Below are positions 1-7,914 of a stretch of 40,107 bases of DNA, one piece after another. Under the pieces are notes generated by a model, which was given only the letters and a program-made list of their open reading frames with translations, did no database searches and was not told where the DNA came from. The DNA lies in contig NZ_JBIYSM020000042.1 of NCBI RefSeq assembly GCF_044759095.2, positions 1-40,107 of the forward strand. The letters run 5' to 3'. A program made the position numbers and the translations under genes. This stretch comes from JBIYSM02 sp044759095 (GTDB taxonomy: Bacteria; Bacillota; Bacilli; Brevibacillales; Brevibacillaceae). How positions within the stretch are numbered: the first letter of the stretch is position 1; the number at the start of each line of letters is the position of its first letter.

Positions 1-306
1 AGATGGGGAGGGGGATCGTATCTCCATTTCTGTCATTTTCTCTTCCAGTAGCTTGTATGAAAATGAAAGACGTCAGACTTCACGTGTAAGAATTCGCTGA
101 TCTGACGTACTTTCGAAATTCGGGATAATAAAATATGTTCACCGAAAACAACGAATTAGACTTACTTAAAAATAATGTCTAAGACTGTGAAAATATATTT
201 TTTAGACTTAAGCTATATTATGTTTTAGACTAACTGAAAGTCATTACGCTAACGGGAAGTTGAATAAGGGTTAAAACCAAATGGCTAGGGAAAGGATTCG
301 GTACAC
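1..306. other. AT-rich non-coding stretch with TTAGAC repeats
   Basis: No convincing gene. Between about 150 and 235 the motif TTAGACT(T/A)A appears three times (156-164, 202-210, 225-233), and an inverted form lies near 177-186. These may be protein-binding sites or the worn end of a mobile element; nothing else can be read from it. Confidence 0.4.
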
Positions 307-585
307 ATGAATGCTCTCACGGTTGGATTGTTGTTCTTCATCTCAGGCGTTGCCTTCTTCTTTTATGTCGTATTCAAATATACGGAGCAGGTACATCAGA
401 AGGAACTTAAAAACTGGAGATGGTTTCGTGAGGATAAATGGAAGTGGATTTGGGATTGGGAATTCGCATTGTTTACAAAAATAGCAGAAAAATCATATAT
501 CATAACGAAAGTGATTCTGCTGATAACGGCATTTATTCCAATTGCCATTGGTGCTTTCGCTCTATGGGTCTATATCGCGGGATAA
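307..585 (+). CDS. Small two-helix membrane protein, candidate orphan immunity protein
   Basis: A 92-residue protein with an N-terminal transmembrane helix (about residues 5-25), a central stretch rich in Lys and Trp, and a second helix (about 65-90). The ATG is preceded by AAAGGA about 8 bases upstream. It belongs to no family I recognise. Its size and helix-charged-helix layout resemble the protein at 4507-4779, which follows an Rhs toxin tip. It may therefore be the immunity gene of a toxin module lost or lying left of the window. That role is inference; the coding call rests on the start site and membrane topology. Confidence 0.55.
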   Translation: MNALTVGLLFFISGVAFFFYVVFKYTEQVHQKELKNWRWFREDKWKWIWDWEFALFTKIAEKSYIITKVILLITAFIPIAIGAFALWVYIAG

Positions 586-1161
586 AGACAATTTCACTAT
601 AGGAGTTGGGGTGTACCTGTTTGTGGTATATTTTAATGCTGGTTGAAATTATTAAATCATATTCCCTTTTTACTAATGAAACGAAAGCACCGCAACAGGC
701 AGCTGCCACAGTCAATGCTTCCGGTCAATAAACCGCTATCCGTCTGCCCCCTAAGGTGCGTTGCCGATTCAGCCCATTCCGGAGCAAGTGTTCTCTCGGT
801 TCAACATCTTTGAGAGGGGATTTCTTCTTTCGTCTATGGTATTTTGTTTTGGATATGAGAGAACCATATTGTTGCGGCAGTACGAGAATGCGAATAGGGT
901 GAGGGACCAGCTGAACTAGCTATCCACGAAGCGGAAAGCGTGCGATGAGTATTTCGGTCCGTCGGCGCCGAGGTCATCGCCTTTAACCATACCGGAAGCC
1001 AGTATTTTTTATCACACATGTTGTTGTCATTTTTTATGTGTACTAGAAATTCTCAAGTTGTTGTCATTAGACAAAACATCTTAACACAGGGTATTTAAAA
1101 TACTTTAGGAATCAAACCCCATGTAGGAAATGTTGTTTTCCTACATGGGGTTGGAACCAAG
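586..1161. other. Decayed intergenic region with a paired direct repeat
   Basis: No intact gene. Around 745-1015 short open stretches with coding-like composition exist on both strands but are cut by stops, so this may be an old gene remnant that I cannot identify. GTTGTTGTCATT occurs at about 1022 and again at about 1058, 36 bp apart, resembling the spaced terminal binding sites of Tn7/Tn5053-type transposons. An inverted repeat CCCCATGTAGGAAA...TTTCCTACATGGGG at 1118-1151 is the probable terminator of the leftward gene that follows. Confidence 0.35.
1118..1152 (-). terminator. Strong hairpin downstream of the DUF5677-like gene
   Basis: A near-perfect 14-bp inverted repeat with a short loop ends about 10 bases beyond the stop codon of the leftward gene. 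Read on the minus strand it is followed by a T-containing stretch (TTTGATTCCT), so it probably ends that transcript. Confidence 0.6.
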
Positions 1162-2076
1162 TTACACAAGACTATCATCGTTCATTACTTTTTGATACAA
1201 CATTACAAAAGTATCGTCTTCAAGTACAGATAATGCGATCTTTTGAAACTCTGTAATTTTGTGAGGGAACAAACTTTCTATAAACGTTTGAGTGGCTTGA
1301 ACAAGCATAGCTAATGACATACCCAATGGAAAATTGGGATTATTGTACGTTCTCAATTCTTGTATGAATGCCAAATCATTTTGGATTCGTAGAGCGTTAA
1401 ATGCGTTTAGAGAATGCGTCACAATAGAAAGTATATGATAGATAATATCGTACTCTACTTGCTTCTTTAAACGTACAGCAAGTTCTTTAATATTTCGAGG
1501 GCCATTGTACAAACTGTACCAATTTGCATATGGAGGTAAGCCCTTTTTTCTCAATAAATTCTCTACGCGTTTTCGTTCCTTTGTAAGGTGAAGTAGACCC
1601 GGGCTCTGCAACCGATTGTCTAATTTTTTGCAGAAGTCATCAATTTCCTGGTGAGTATACTTCGCTTGTAAGGTATCCTTAATCATTGAAGAATTCTTGT
1701 ATCTAGAGTGGAATTTATTTAATAATGTTTTTTGTTCAATTAATCTTGTCTGAATGTAATAAGCTAGAGCTCTATTTTTAGTATCACACTCATGGATATA
1801 CAAGAGATAAAGATAATTTTCAAACGCATCTCTTGTAATAGAAAGGGCTGCATTTTCAGTAGCGTGTTCTATATTTGAAAAAACAGCATCTATTCTCTCC
1901 AAAAGCTTCCGGTACAGCAGAATTACAGTCATAGTAACTTCATCAATTGGCCCGGGTAATTCATAAGTACAATCTTTCAACAGCTGATCAGCACCACTTA
2001 TAAACGTTCCCAATTGATTTAATAAACTTTCCTCTGATCGAGTTAGGAAAAAGACATTTCCGCGAATAATAATCAC
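1162..2076 (-). CDS. DUF5677-like protein
   Basis: A 304-residue, largely helical, soluble protein. The segment at about residues 48-95 (LLYRKLLERIDAV, then a conserved-looking FENYLYLLYI) and the later H-S-L-N-A-F helix resemble the DUF5677 family, whose biochemical role is unknown. The only start in reach is a GTG at 2074-2076 with no good ribosome binding site, so the true N-terminus is uncertain. The gene runs against its neighbours, and its 5' end stops within about 6 bp of where rhs homology begins at 2082. It was therefore inserted into, or recombined against, an rhs gene. Base composition is AT-rich like the rest of the island. Family call moderate, function unknown. Confidence 0.65.
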   Translation of the reverse strand: MIIIRGNVFFLTRSEESLLNQLGTFISGADQLLKDCTYELPGPIDEVTMTVILLYRKLLERIDAVFSNIEHATENAALSITRDAFENYLYLLYIHECDTKNRALAYYIQTRLIEQKTLLNKFHSRYKNSSMIKDTLQAKYTHQEIDDFCKKLDNRLQSPGLLHLTKERKRVENLLRKKGLPPYANWYSLYNGPRNIKELAVRLKKQVEYDIIYHILSIVTHSLNAFNALRIQNDLAFIQELRTYNNPNFPLGMSLAMLVQATQTFIESLFPHKITEFQKIALSVLEDDTFVMLYQKVMNDDSLV

Positions 2077-2081
2077 CCCAG

Positions 2082-2867
2082 ATCTACGAGACAGATTCCA
2101 ATAACAACATCGTAGCCGAGTACATCTGGGATGCTCAAGGTAATCCGGTTAGCATGACGAAAAATGGTGCAACCTATTATTACCATGTAAATGGACACGG
2201 TGATGTCACGACGCTTACTGACGCTAATGGCAATGTTGTGGCTGAGTACCAGTACGATGCGTGGGGTAACATTCTCTCTGAGTCGGGTACCATGGCCTCT
2301 GCGAACCCTTATCGGTATGCGGGTTATCGTTACGAAGAGGTAACTGGCCTGTATTACCTAAATGCGAGATATTACGATGCGAGTGTCGGTAGATTCATCA
2401 CTAGAGACACGTTCCATGGGTTTGAAGATGAGCCCAACAGTTTAAACCAATATTCATATGCCCATAATAATCCTGTAAAATATATAGATCCTAGTGGGCA
2501 TTGGGTACAACTTGCTTGGACAGCCATAAAAATAATCGGTTCGGGAGTATGGAACGCTTACCCAGTATTTAAAAAATATTATGTTGCCCATAGGTATAGT
2601 GTCCGAGGTATTACAACTACTGAATGGGCCCACATTGTAGGAGTATTTGCGATAGGTGCGTTTACAAGCGGAATGGGTATACAGATCAGTACCATAACAA
2701 AAACTTTTGGTTGGAGTTGGTACCAAAAATTTATAGCTTCGGCCACTTGGTCACTTAAATCCTTCTTTATTAATAATGCTTCTCAAGGTGTAAATCCTAT
2801 TAGTGCAGCACAATCCATGTATAATCAATTAAAGAATTATGTTGAAAGAGCTATAAATTACTTTTAA
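2082..2867 (+). pseudogene. 5'-truncated rhs/wapA fragment with toxin tip 1
   Basis: Frame is open from 2073 and rhs homology starts at 2082; the long N-terminal part of a normal Rhs/WapA protein (often over 1,500 residues) is missing. Visible are YD repeats (YYYHVNGHGDV, EYQYDAWGN) and the RHS core signature (NPYRYAGYRYEEVTGLYYL, RYYD, GRFITRD), closing with the boundary motif IDPSGH at about 2487-2501. The remaining 121 residues are the variable tip. It is hydrophobic and aromatic, with possible membrane helices (about WAHIVGVFAIGAFTSGMGI), and lacks nuclease motifs; a membrane-acting toxin is a guess. An ATG at 2154 lies in frame but lacks a Shine-Dalgarno sequence. Without an export-competent N-terminus this is probably a displaced orphan module kept as a recombination donor. 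Confidence 0.8.
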
Positions 2868-2892
2868 TTAAAAAGGTTAACATTAGAAATAG

Positions 2893-2921
2893 CCGGGAGA
2901 ATTTATACTCCCGGTTTTTTT
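2893..2921 (+). terminator. Terminator after toxin tip 1
   Basis: Seven-bp stem CCGGGAG/CTCCCGG followed by seven Ts, 26 bases after the stop of the rhs fragment and before the candidate immunity gene. Confidence 0.85.
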
Positions 2922-2999
2922 GAAGATATTATCAACGATTTCCAAGGTAGATTACATGTGTCTTCTAATTTTTCATTCTAGGGTAAGGTGTGATTCATT

Positions 3000-3245
3000 T
3001 TGGTTACAGGGATCATTCTTTTCGTTGTTGGAATTTTATTATTTTCAATTGGGATTTACTTGTGGAAGAAGGGAGATCCGAGAGATTCGTTTTGGGAGGC
3101 TTTGCTTAATTTAATAGGGGATATTATTGCTTTCGAGTTACCAATCATTTTTGCGGGTTTACGCTCTTGGGCTATACTATTATGGCTGATCGGGTTTATC
3201 ATGGTGTCAATCTCTATTTTAACCTTGTATAAGAATATAATTTGA
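3000..3245 (+). CDS. Small membrane protein, candidate immunity protein 1
   Basis: An 81-residue protein with three hydrophobic segments (about 3-20, 38-54 and 58-76). It starts at TTG 3000, with TAAGGTG (2983-2989) about 10 bases upstream. It lies directly downstream of toxin tip 1, which is where immunity genes of Rhs/Wap systems normally sit. A polytopic immunity protein would suit a membrane-targeting toxin. I recognise no family. A terminator separates it from the tip, so it would need its own promoter. Immunity function is inferred from position only. Confidence 0.55.
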   Translation: MVTGIILFVVGILLFSIGIYLWKKGDPRDSFWEALLNLIGDIIAFELPIIFAGLRSWAILLWLIGFIMVSISILTLYKNII

Positions 3246-3283
3246 CTATTCTGAGGTTCCTGTCAGAACACCGAGATTGATAA

Positions 3284-4429
3284 GATCTGGTCACTAATCC
3301 TCCCCTGGCCTTCATTTCCTACGAATACGATGCTGTAGGTAACCGTACGAAGAAAACCGTAACGCAAGGTGGCAACTCAATTACCACCACCTACACGTAT
3401 GACGCTGCGAATCAGCTGACAGCTGTCAACGGACAAGCGTACACGTATGATGCGAACGGGAACCTGACAAGCAACGGTGCCAAGACCTTTATCTACAATG
3501 CAGAAAACCGTCTGGTTGAAGTAAAGGATTCGACTGGAACTTTGGCGACCTTCACCTATGACCACGAAGGAAAACGCACGAGCATGACAACTGCCAATGG
3601 CACGATTTACTTCCACTACAGTGGAGATAAGGTCATCTACGAGACCGATGCGAACAACAACATCGTAGCCGAGTACACTTGGGATACCCAAGGTAACCCG
3701 GTTAGCATGATAAAAAATGGTGCAACCTATTATTACCACGTAAATGGGCATGGTGATGTAACGAAGCTTACAGACGTAAATGGCAATGTTGTGGCTGAGT
3801 ACTAGTACGATGCGTGGGGTAACATTCTTTCTTCTTCAGGAACGATGAAAAACGAGAACCCGTATCGTTATGCTGGGTATCGATATGATCAGGTAACTGG
3901 CCTGTACTATCTAATGGCTCGCTACTACGATCCAAGTGTGAGTAGATTTATTACACGGGATACGTTCCATGGGTTTGAAGAAGATCCATCATCATTAAAT
4001 CAGTATGTATACACTGCTAATAATCCAGTCATGAGAATTGACGCTTCCGGTCATATGTGGACGCCGTGGGGGGATATGGGGCTGGATGCATATGGTAATT
4101 TTTGGTATTTAAATGATGTTGGTTTTGGTACAAAATTAGCTGTTCGTGTCGGACTCTATCTCGGAAGGATTTATTGGAGAATCACACCTGGTGGTCTTAT
4201 TAAGTTCGTAGGCTCGTATTACGTTGGTTCCCTATACAATGCATTTAGGAGATTAATTGATACGGAGTTAGCCGGCCTTAAAAGGTTACAGCGAGTTAGT
4301 AGATGGGATGCGAGACTTCATGAAGAAGTAGTTAATTACCTTTATAGTAAGATAAGAGACAAAAATATCAATATTACTAGAACTGGATTGTATTATGTGT
4401 TAGATGAGAAAACAGTAAGGTTTTGGTAA
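3284..4429 (+). pseudogene. Second rhs fragment, split by an amber codon, with toxin tip 2
   Basis: Rhs homology begins near 3311 (YEYDAVGNRTKK) and runs through several YD repeats to the core signature. It is near-identical to the fragment at 2082-2501 over the shared part. At 3803-3805 the codon that is CAG in the first copy is TAG, one C-to-T change, so the frame is cut in two; the reading frame itself continues, with an ATG at 3845. The core closes with RIDASGH (the usual P replaced by A) at about 4037-4054. The 124-residue tip is unrelated to tip 1: it has a hydrophobic middle and a charged C-terminal part (ARLHEEVVNYLYSKIRDKN) and matches no toxin family I know. Confidence 0.8.
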
Positions 4430-4439
4430 ATTAATTAGA

Positions 4440-4474
4440 GGAAGTAGGGCTGAGAAAATATCAGTCCTACTTCC
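4440..4474 (+). terminator. Long hairpin between toxin tip 2 and candidate immunity gene
   Basis: Arms of 14 bases (GGAAGTAGGGCTGA / TCAGTCCTACTTCC, one G-U pair) enclose a 7-base loop, 10 bases after the stop of the rhs fragment. There is no clean T-tract, so it may be an attenuator or RNA-stability element rather than a true terminator. Confidence 0.6.
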
Positions 4475-4506
4475 AAATCAAAAATATTTGAAAGGCTTGA
4501 AGTTGG

Positions 4507-4779
4507 ATGACGAAACAAATGATAGCCCTTTTCACTGGGTTATTCTTAATTATAATAAATGCTGTATACTTGTATATGAATATAAAAGAAGTGCGGGACC
4601 ATATAAAGACATATCACGAACATAAGAGTAACAAGACATTAAAATCGTGGTATCTTAAGTGGCCCGAGGTATTACTCGATACGCTTCTAGTAAATACTAA
4701 TAATGCAATTATTTCTTTCATTACGTTTTTAATCGGCCTGTTTATGGTTATAGCTATCATTAAAGAATTACTTTTTTAA
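4507..4779 (+). CDS. Small two-helix membrane protein, candidate immunity protein 2
   Basis: A 90-residue protein with helices at about residues 5-24 and 66-88 around a basic, Trp-containing middle. It starts at ATG 4507; the ribosome binding site (GAAAGG, then GAAGTTGG) is weak. It follows toxin tip 2 by 77 bases across a hairpin, matching the arrangement of module 1. Its layout resembles the 92-residue protein at 307-585 (H-x-x-K spacing, W-x-x-K-W region), though the similarity is weak. No family recognised; the immunity role is inferred from position. Confidence 0.6.
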   Translation: MTKQMIALFTGLFLIIINAVYLYMNIKEVRDHIKTYHEHKSNKTLKSWYLKWPEVLLDTLLVNTNNAIISFITFLIGLFMVIAIIKELLF

Positions 4780-5298
4780 TTTTTCAGTCTGCTATCAAAG
4801 GAAGTTGCGGATTTCAGAAAATCAGAGTCGTATTTTTCTTTTAAAAATGGCACATCAACTTGGAAACCATTTTCTCAAGTTTATAATTGCGCTGAAGTAG
4901 GGACAGCCCAAGCATTAGCTGAGATGGATACCTCTGATTATACAATTGACCAACTTTTGCAAATGATTGAAGATGCATCTGACTTGGAAATGAACAAATC
5001 GAAAACAAGCATGGATGTTAAGAATAGCAAAACCGTTGGTGCCTTGCTGTTTGAAAAACAAATTGAAACTCTAAATGAATACGGGGTATCCATTGAAGAC
5101 TTAAAATTGTCAACTAAGCCTTTGAATAAAAAGAATGTAAAAAGATGTACCGATGAAACAACTGGCATTACTTTAGAAAACGAAAAGACATCTGAGTTAG
5201 TAACATTTATACACTTTAAGCCTGTAAAAGTGGAAAAGGACAGTAAAAATCTTGAATATTACCGAATGCTTACATTGACAAAACCAATCACCGGTTAG
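4780..5298 (+). pseudogene. Headless ORF fragment with a deaminase-like CAE motif
   Basis: The frame opens directly after the stop of the preceding gene and runs to 5298. The first internal ATG (4924) has no ribosome binding site, so this looks like the 3' end of a longer gene. Before that ATG the frame encodes a segment ending in NCAEVGTAQAL, which resembles the first zinc-binding motif (C/H-A-E) of cytidine-deaminase-fold toxins. The second motif (PCxxC) is absent downstream, so either the match is fortuitous or the domain is broken. The C-terminal part (FIHFKPVKVEKDSKN) looks beta-rich. By position it would be a third toxin tip that has lost its rhs core. Confidence 0.45.
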
Positions 5299-5341
5299 AT
5301 CAGGGTCTCTTGATTAATGAAGTAAAATAGTATAATTTTAT

Positions 5342-5376
5342 GAGCTCCCCTTAAAAAATCTGGGGGAGCTTTTTTA
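5342..5376 (+). terminator. Rho-independent terminator
   Basis: Stem AGCTCCCC/GGGGAGCT with a roughly 12-base loop and a five-T tail closes the rhs wreckage. Confidence 0.85.
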
Positions 5377-5392
5377 CAGGAGGTGCTGTATT

Positions 5393-5551
5393 GTGGTAGA
5401 GGTAACGCTATTAAGTATCATGTTTTACGTAGGGCTTATAATTTTTGTGATGGTTTTTGTAAAAATCATTTCAGGAAAACAACGACAAGAAGTTAAAAAA
5501 CTAGAGGAAAAAATAAAAGATTTAGAGGAAAAAATAGACAATAAACGATAG
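5393..5551 (+). CDS. 52-residue membrane/coiled-coil microprotein
   Basis: Starts at GTG 5393, seven bases after an excellent AGGAGGTG (5378-5385), and ends at TAG 5549-5551. It has one transmembrane helix (about residues 5-26) followed by a highly charged amphipathic helix with repeated L-E-E-K-I heptads, giving a single-pass protein with a short cytoplasmic coiled coil. This resembles the DUF4083-type small proteins of Bacilli, but I am not sure of the match. A hairpin at 5583-5619 follows. Function unknown. Confidence 0.75.
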   Translation: MVEVTLLSIMFYVGLIIFVMVFVKIISGKQRQEVKKLEEKIKDLEEKIDNKR

Positions 5552-5582
5552 CTTCCATGGAAAAGAAATCTAACTTATACAG

Positions 5583-5630
5583 ACCTAAACATGTGATATA
5601 AGATCATATGTTTAGGTGTTTATTTTTCCC
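5583..5630 (+). terminator. Terminator of the microprotein gene
   Basis: Arms ACCTAAACATGTGAT/ATCATATGTTTAGGT pair with minor mismatches around a short loop and are followed by a T-rich stretch (GTTTATTTTT). Confidence 0.75.
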
Positions 5631-5865
5631 AGAAATTATTGCTATTATCAGAATTTTTTAAACGCACTGGATTGATGGAGCTGATCTTGTAACGACACGT
5701 TCACATAACCCACCATAATTACCAATGAAAATCATCCTGACAAACACGTTCATTGCTTAACTGAACTTATAGGCCTTATCACCGAAAATTTACCATTTTC
5801 ATCCATGAGTTTGCACCTGGTGTCAGTTACGCTAGTTCTGCCCCTTGTAAGGAGGTCAACGTGTA
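5631..5865. other. Intergenic, boundary of the rhs island
   Basis: About 235 bp with no gene. It marks the change from the AT-rich island to more ordinary chromosomal genes. No promoter could be placed with confidence. Confidence 0.4.
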
Positions 5866-6255
5866 ATGACCGTGAGTGAATTGGAAACATTGGAAAAACC
5901 TGTTATCCCCCATACACAATTAGTCAAATATGCGGGAGCTTCAGGCGACTTCAATCCTATTCATACTGTTGATCCGATTGCACAAAAAGCAGGCTTGGGC
6001 GGGGTAATTGCACATGGGATGTTGATCATGGGATATGCAGGCCAATCATTAGCCAGGTGGTTTGATCGCAAAAAATTGAAGCGCTTTCAAGTAAGGTTTT
6101 CAGCCATGACCTATCCCGGTGAAAAAATCAGAATTGAGGGCAAAATTATGGAAGAAATCAAAAAGGAAAATAAAACATTCTTGTTAGGAGAACTTACCGC
6201 GATCAACGAAGATGGCGATACAAAATTGGCAGGCTCTTTTGAAGTGGAAAAATAA
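5866..6255 (+). CDS. MaoC-type hot-dog dehydratase
   Basis: A 129-residue single hot-dog domain. The hydratase 2 signature is clear: YAGASGDFNPIHTVDPIA at residues 25-42, with the catalytic Asp and His of the D-x-N-P-[IL]-H motif, then GGVIAHGM. The family hydrates trans-2-enoyl-CoA or acts on related thioesters in fatty-acid or polyhydroxyalkanoate metabolism; the actual substrate cannot be read. ATG 5866 sits 10 bases after AAGGAGG (5849-5855), which decides the start. The length is normal for a single-domain MaoC/PhaJ-like protein. It stands alone, followed by a separately initiated reductase gene. Confidence 0.88.
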   Translation: MTVSELETLEKPVIPHTQLVKYAGASGDFNPIHTVDPIAQKAGLGGVIAHGMLIMGYAGQSLARWFDRKKLKRFQVRFSAMTYPGEKIRIEGKIMEEIKKENKTFLLGELTAINEDGDTKLAGSFEVEK

Positions 6256-6376
6256 TTGGCAAGTTGGGTTAAAAATGACGGATAACGGATGCAGCGGGAC
6301 AATCTCTCCTTCTATGGTATGATAAAAATGCCAATAGCTACTTGCAATCGTTTATTCACGACAGGAGGGTCCGAAA

Positions 6377-7204
6377 GTGGCAAAACATATCACAGATGCC
6401 GCCGTGCTTTACAACCATGTAAAAATGCCCTGGCTGGGACTTGGGGTGTATAAAGCAAGCGAAGGGGAAGAGGTAGAGCGAGCAGTAAGAACGGCGATTG
6501 CGGCCGGTTATCGCAGCATCGATACAGCAACGCTTTATGAAAATGAAACGGGCGTTGGCAAGGCCGTACGCGAATCGGGCGTGCCGCGCGAAGAAATTTT
6601 CGTCACCACGAAAGTATGGAATACGGATCAAGGTTATGAGTCTACCCTGCGGGCTTTTGAAGTCAGCCGGAAGAAGCTCGGCTTTGATTACATCGATCTC
6701 TATCTCGTTCACTGGCCGGTGAAAGGGAAATACAAGGAAACATGGAAAGCTCTCGAAAAGTTGTATCAGGAAGGGTTTGTCCGGGCGATCGGTGTGAGCA
6801 ACTTTCACGTCCATCACCTGGAAGATTTGATCGCCGACTGCCAAGTGAAACCGATGGTGAACCAGGTGGAATACCATCCTTTGCTGACACAGCAGGAACT
6901 GCGCCAATACTGTCGCAGCCAGGAGATTCAGCTGGAAGCGTGGAGACCATTGATGAAAGGCAGCCTTGATCATCCGATTTTGAAAGAACTGGGCGAAAAA
7001 TATCAAAAAACTCCGGCGCAAATTGTTCTGCGCTGGGATCTGCAAAACGAAGTGGTGACCATACCGAAGTCGGTGAACGAACATCGAATCAAGGAAAACG
7101 CAAATATTTTTGACTTTGAACTGAGCGCGGAGGATATGGAAAAAATCAGCGGAATGAATCAGAACAAGCGCTTTGGGGCTGACCCGGACAACTTTGATTT
7201 CTAA
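6377..7204 (+). CDS. Aldo/keto reductase
   Basis: A 275-residue (beta/alpha)8 NADPH-dependent oxidoreductase of the AKR5-like group, similar in type to Bacillus YtbE/YvgN. The catalytic tetrad is visible: Asp49, Tyr54, Lys79 (TTKVW) and His112 (LVHWP). The cofactor segment IPKSVNEHRIKEN near residues 228-240 is typical. The start is GTG 6377 with AGGAGGG (6363-6369) 7 bases upstream. A good terminator follows. Such enzymes reduce methylglyoxal and other reactive aldehydes; the physiological substrate here is unknown. Confidence 0.93.
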   Translation: MAKHITDAAVLYNHVKMPWLGLGVYKASEGEEVERAVRTAIAAGYRSIDTATLYENETGVGKAVRESGVPREEIFVTTKVWNTDQGYESTLRAFEVSRKKLGFDYIDLYLVHWPVKGKYKETWKALEKLYQEGFVRAIGVSNFHVHHLEDLIADCQVKPMVNQVEYHPLLTQQELRQYCRSQEIQLEAWRPLMKGSLDHPILKELGEKYQKTPAQIVLRWDLQNEVVTIPKSVNEHRIKENANIFDFELSAEDMEKISGMNQNKRFGADPDNFDF

Positions 7205-7227
7205 AAAATTTCCATCGTGCAAAAAAT

Positions 7228-7266
7228 CAGACCGTTCCTCATCCAGGAGGAACGGTCTGTTTCCTA
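7228..7266 (+). terminator. Terminator of the aldo/keto reductase gene
   Basis: Perfect 13-bp stem (CAGACCGTTCCTC / GAGGAACGGTCTG) with a 6-base loop, followed by TTTCC. Confidence 0.88.
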
Positions 7267-7283
7267 TATTCCCAAGCAGAAAA

Positions 7284-7823
7284 TCAAGCCTCGCCTTTGA
7301 ATGCCTCCGATTCACCGATCATTTGTCGGGCGGACGGCAGCAAGAGGGAGAACAAGATCGTCAAGGCGGCGGAAATAGTTACGCCCCAAAGGATGCCCAG
7401 GGTGAGCGAACCAATGGCGCCGGAAACAAGACCGACTCTCGCTCCCCAGGGAGACAAGCGGCTGTTTTGCTCACCCATGGTGAATGCCTCGGTTCGTCTT
7501 CGCTTCCATAACAGACCGACGAGCAGGACAGGGACGACGCCGCCCCCGGCCATTGTGTAGGCCATCGAGAAGAGCCCGATGATCGATTTTGCCCAGAGTG
7601 CGGCGGTCACGGCAAATATCCCCACGACGAGCACAAACCAGCGCGCCAGTTTGACCACTTCCGCATCGCTTTTCTCAGGCTTGAAGGGACGGTACAGGTC
7701 GTTGACGATGATCACGGCGGCGGAGTGGAGCAGGGAAGCTGCGCTGGATATGGCGGCGACAAAGATCAAATGGTGCCGAGAGAAACGTCCTCGCAGCGGC
7801 AGATCACCAAATTCTCCATGCAA
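7284..7823 (-). pseudogene. 3' remnant of a sodium:solute symporter gene
   Basis: Encodes only the last third of an SSF-family transporter. Clear parts are the helix VAAISSAASLLHSAAVIIVNDLY and three later hydrophobic segments (WFVLVVGIFAVTAALW, the TMAGGGVVPVLLVGLLW region, and the C-terminal pair). A whole family member has about 480-500 residues and 13 helices; here about 165 conserved residues remain. Homology fades upstream of about 7780, and no ribosome binding site precedes the ATG at 7823. The missing front half is not found on the far side of the transposon, so the truncation is not a simple interruption by Tn3 insertion. Confidence 0.8.
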
Positions 7824-7908
7824 TGTTCACCTCTTGACCATAAACACAGCAATTCTTATTCCAAGCTGGAGAAACTGCAAAAAGAAGGGATATTTTTTCC
7901 ATTTACAC

Positions 7909-7914
7909 ATTCCA
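7909..7914. repeat. Target-site duplication, left copy (ATTCCA)
   Basis: ATTCCA abuts the left inverted repeat, and the same six bases abut the right one at 14566-14571. Tn3-family elements usually make 5-bp duplications; six is slightly long but the match is flush on both sides. Confidence 0.7.

Noticed and set aside
834..1019. 61-codon leftward frame upstream of the DUF5677-like gene
   Set aside because: No ribosome binding site; neighbouring frames on both strands look equally coding-like but are broken. Treated as possible decay, not a gene.
2920..3114. 64-codon rightward frame overlapping the candidate immunity gene
   Set aside because: Different frame from the membrane protein at 3000, no start site and no protein-like pattern.
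6356..7315. 319-codon frame opposite the aldo/keto reductase
   Set aside because: Shadow of a GC-rich gene on the other strand; no start signal and no domain.
7860..7914. Coding-like stretch just outside the left inverted repeat
   Set aside because: Short, no start and no homology to the symporter stump; treated as intergenic.
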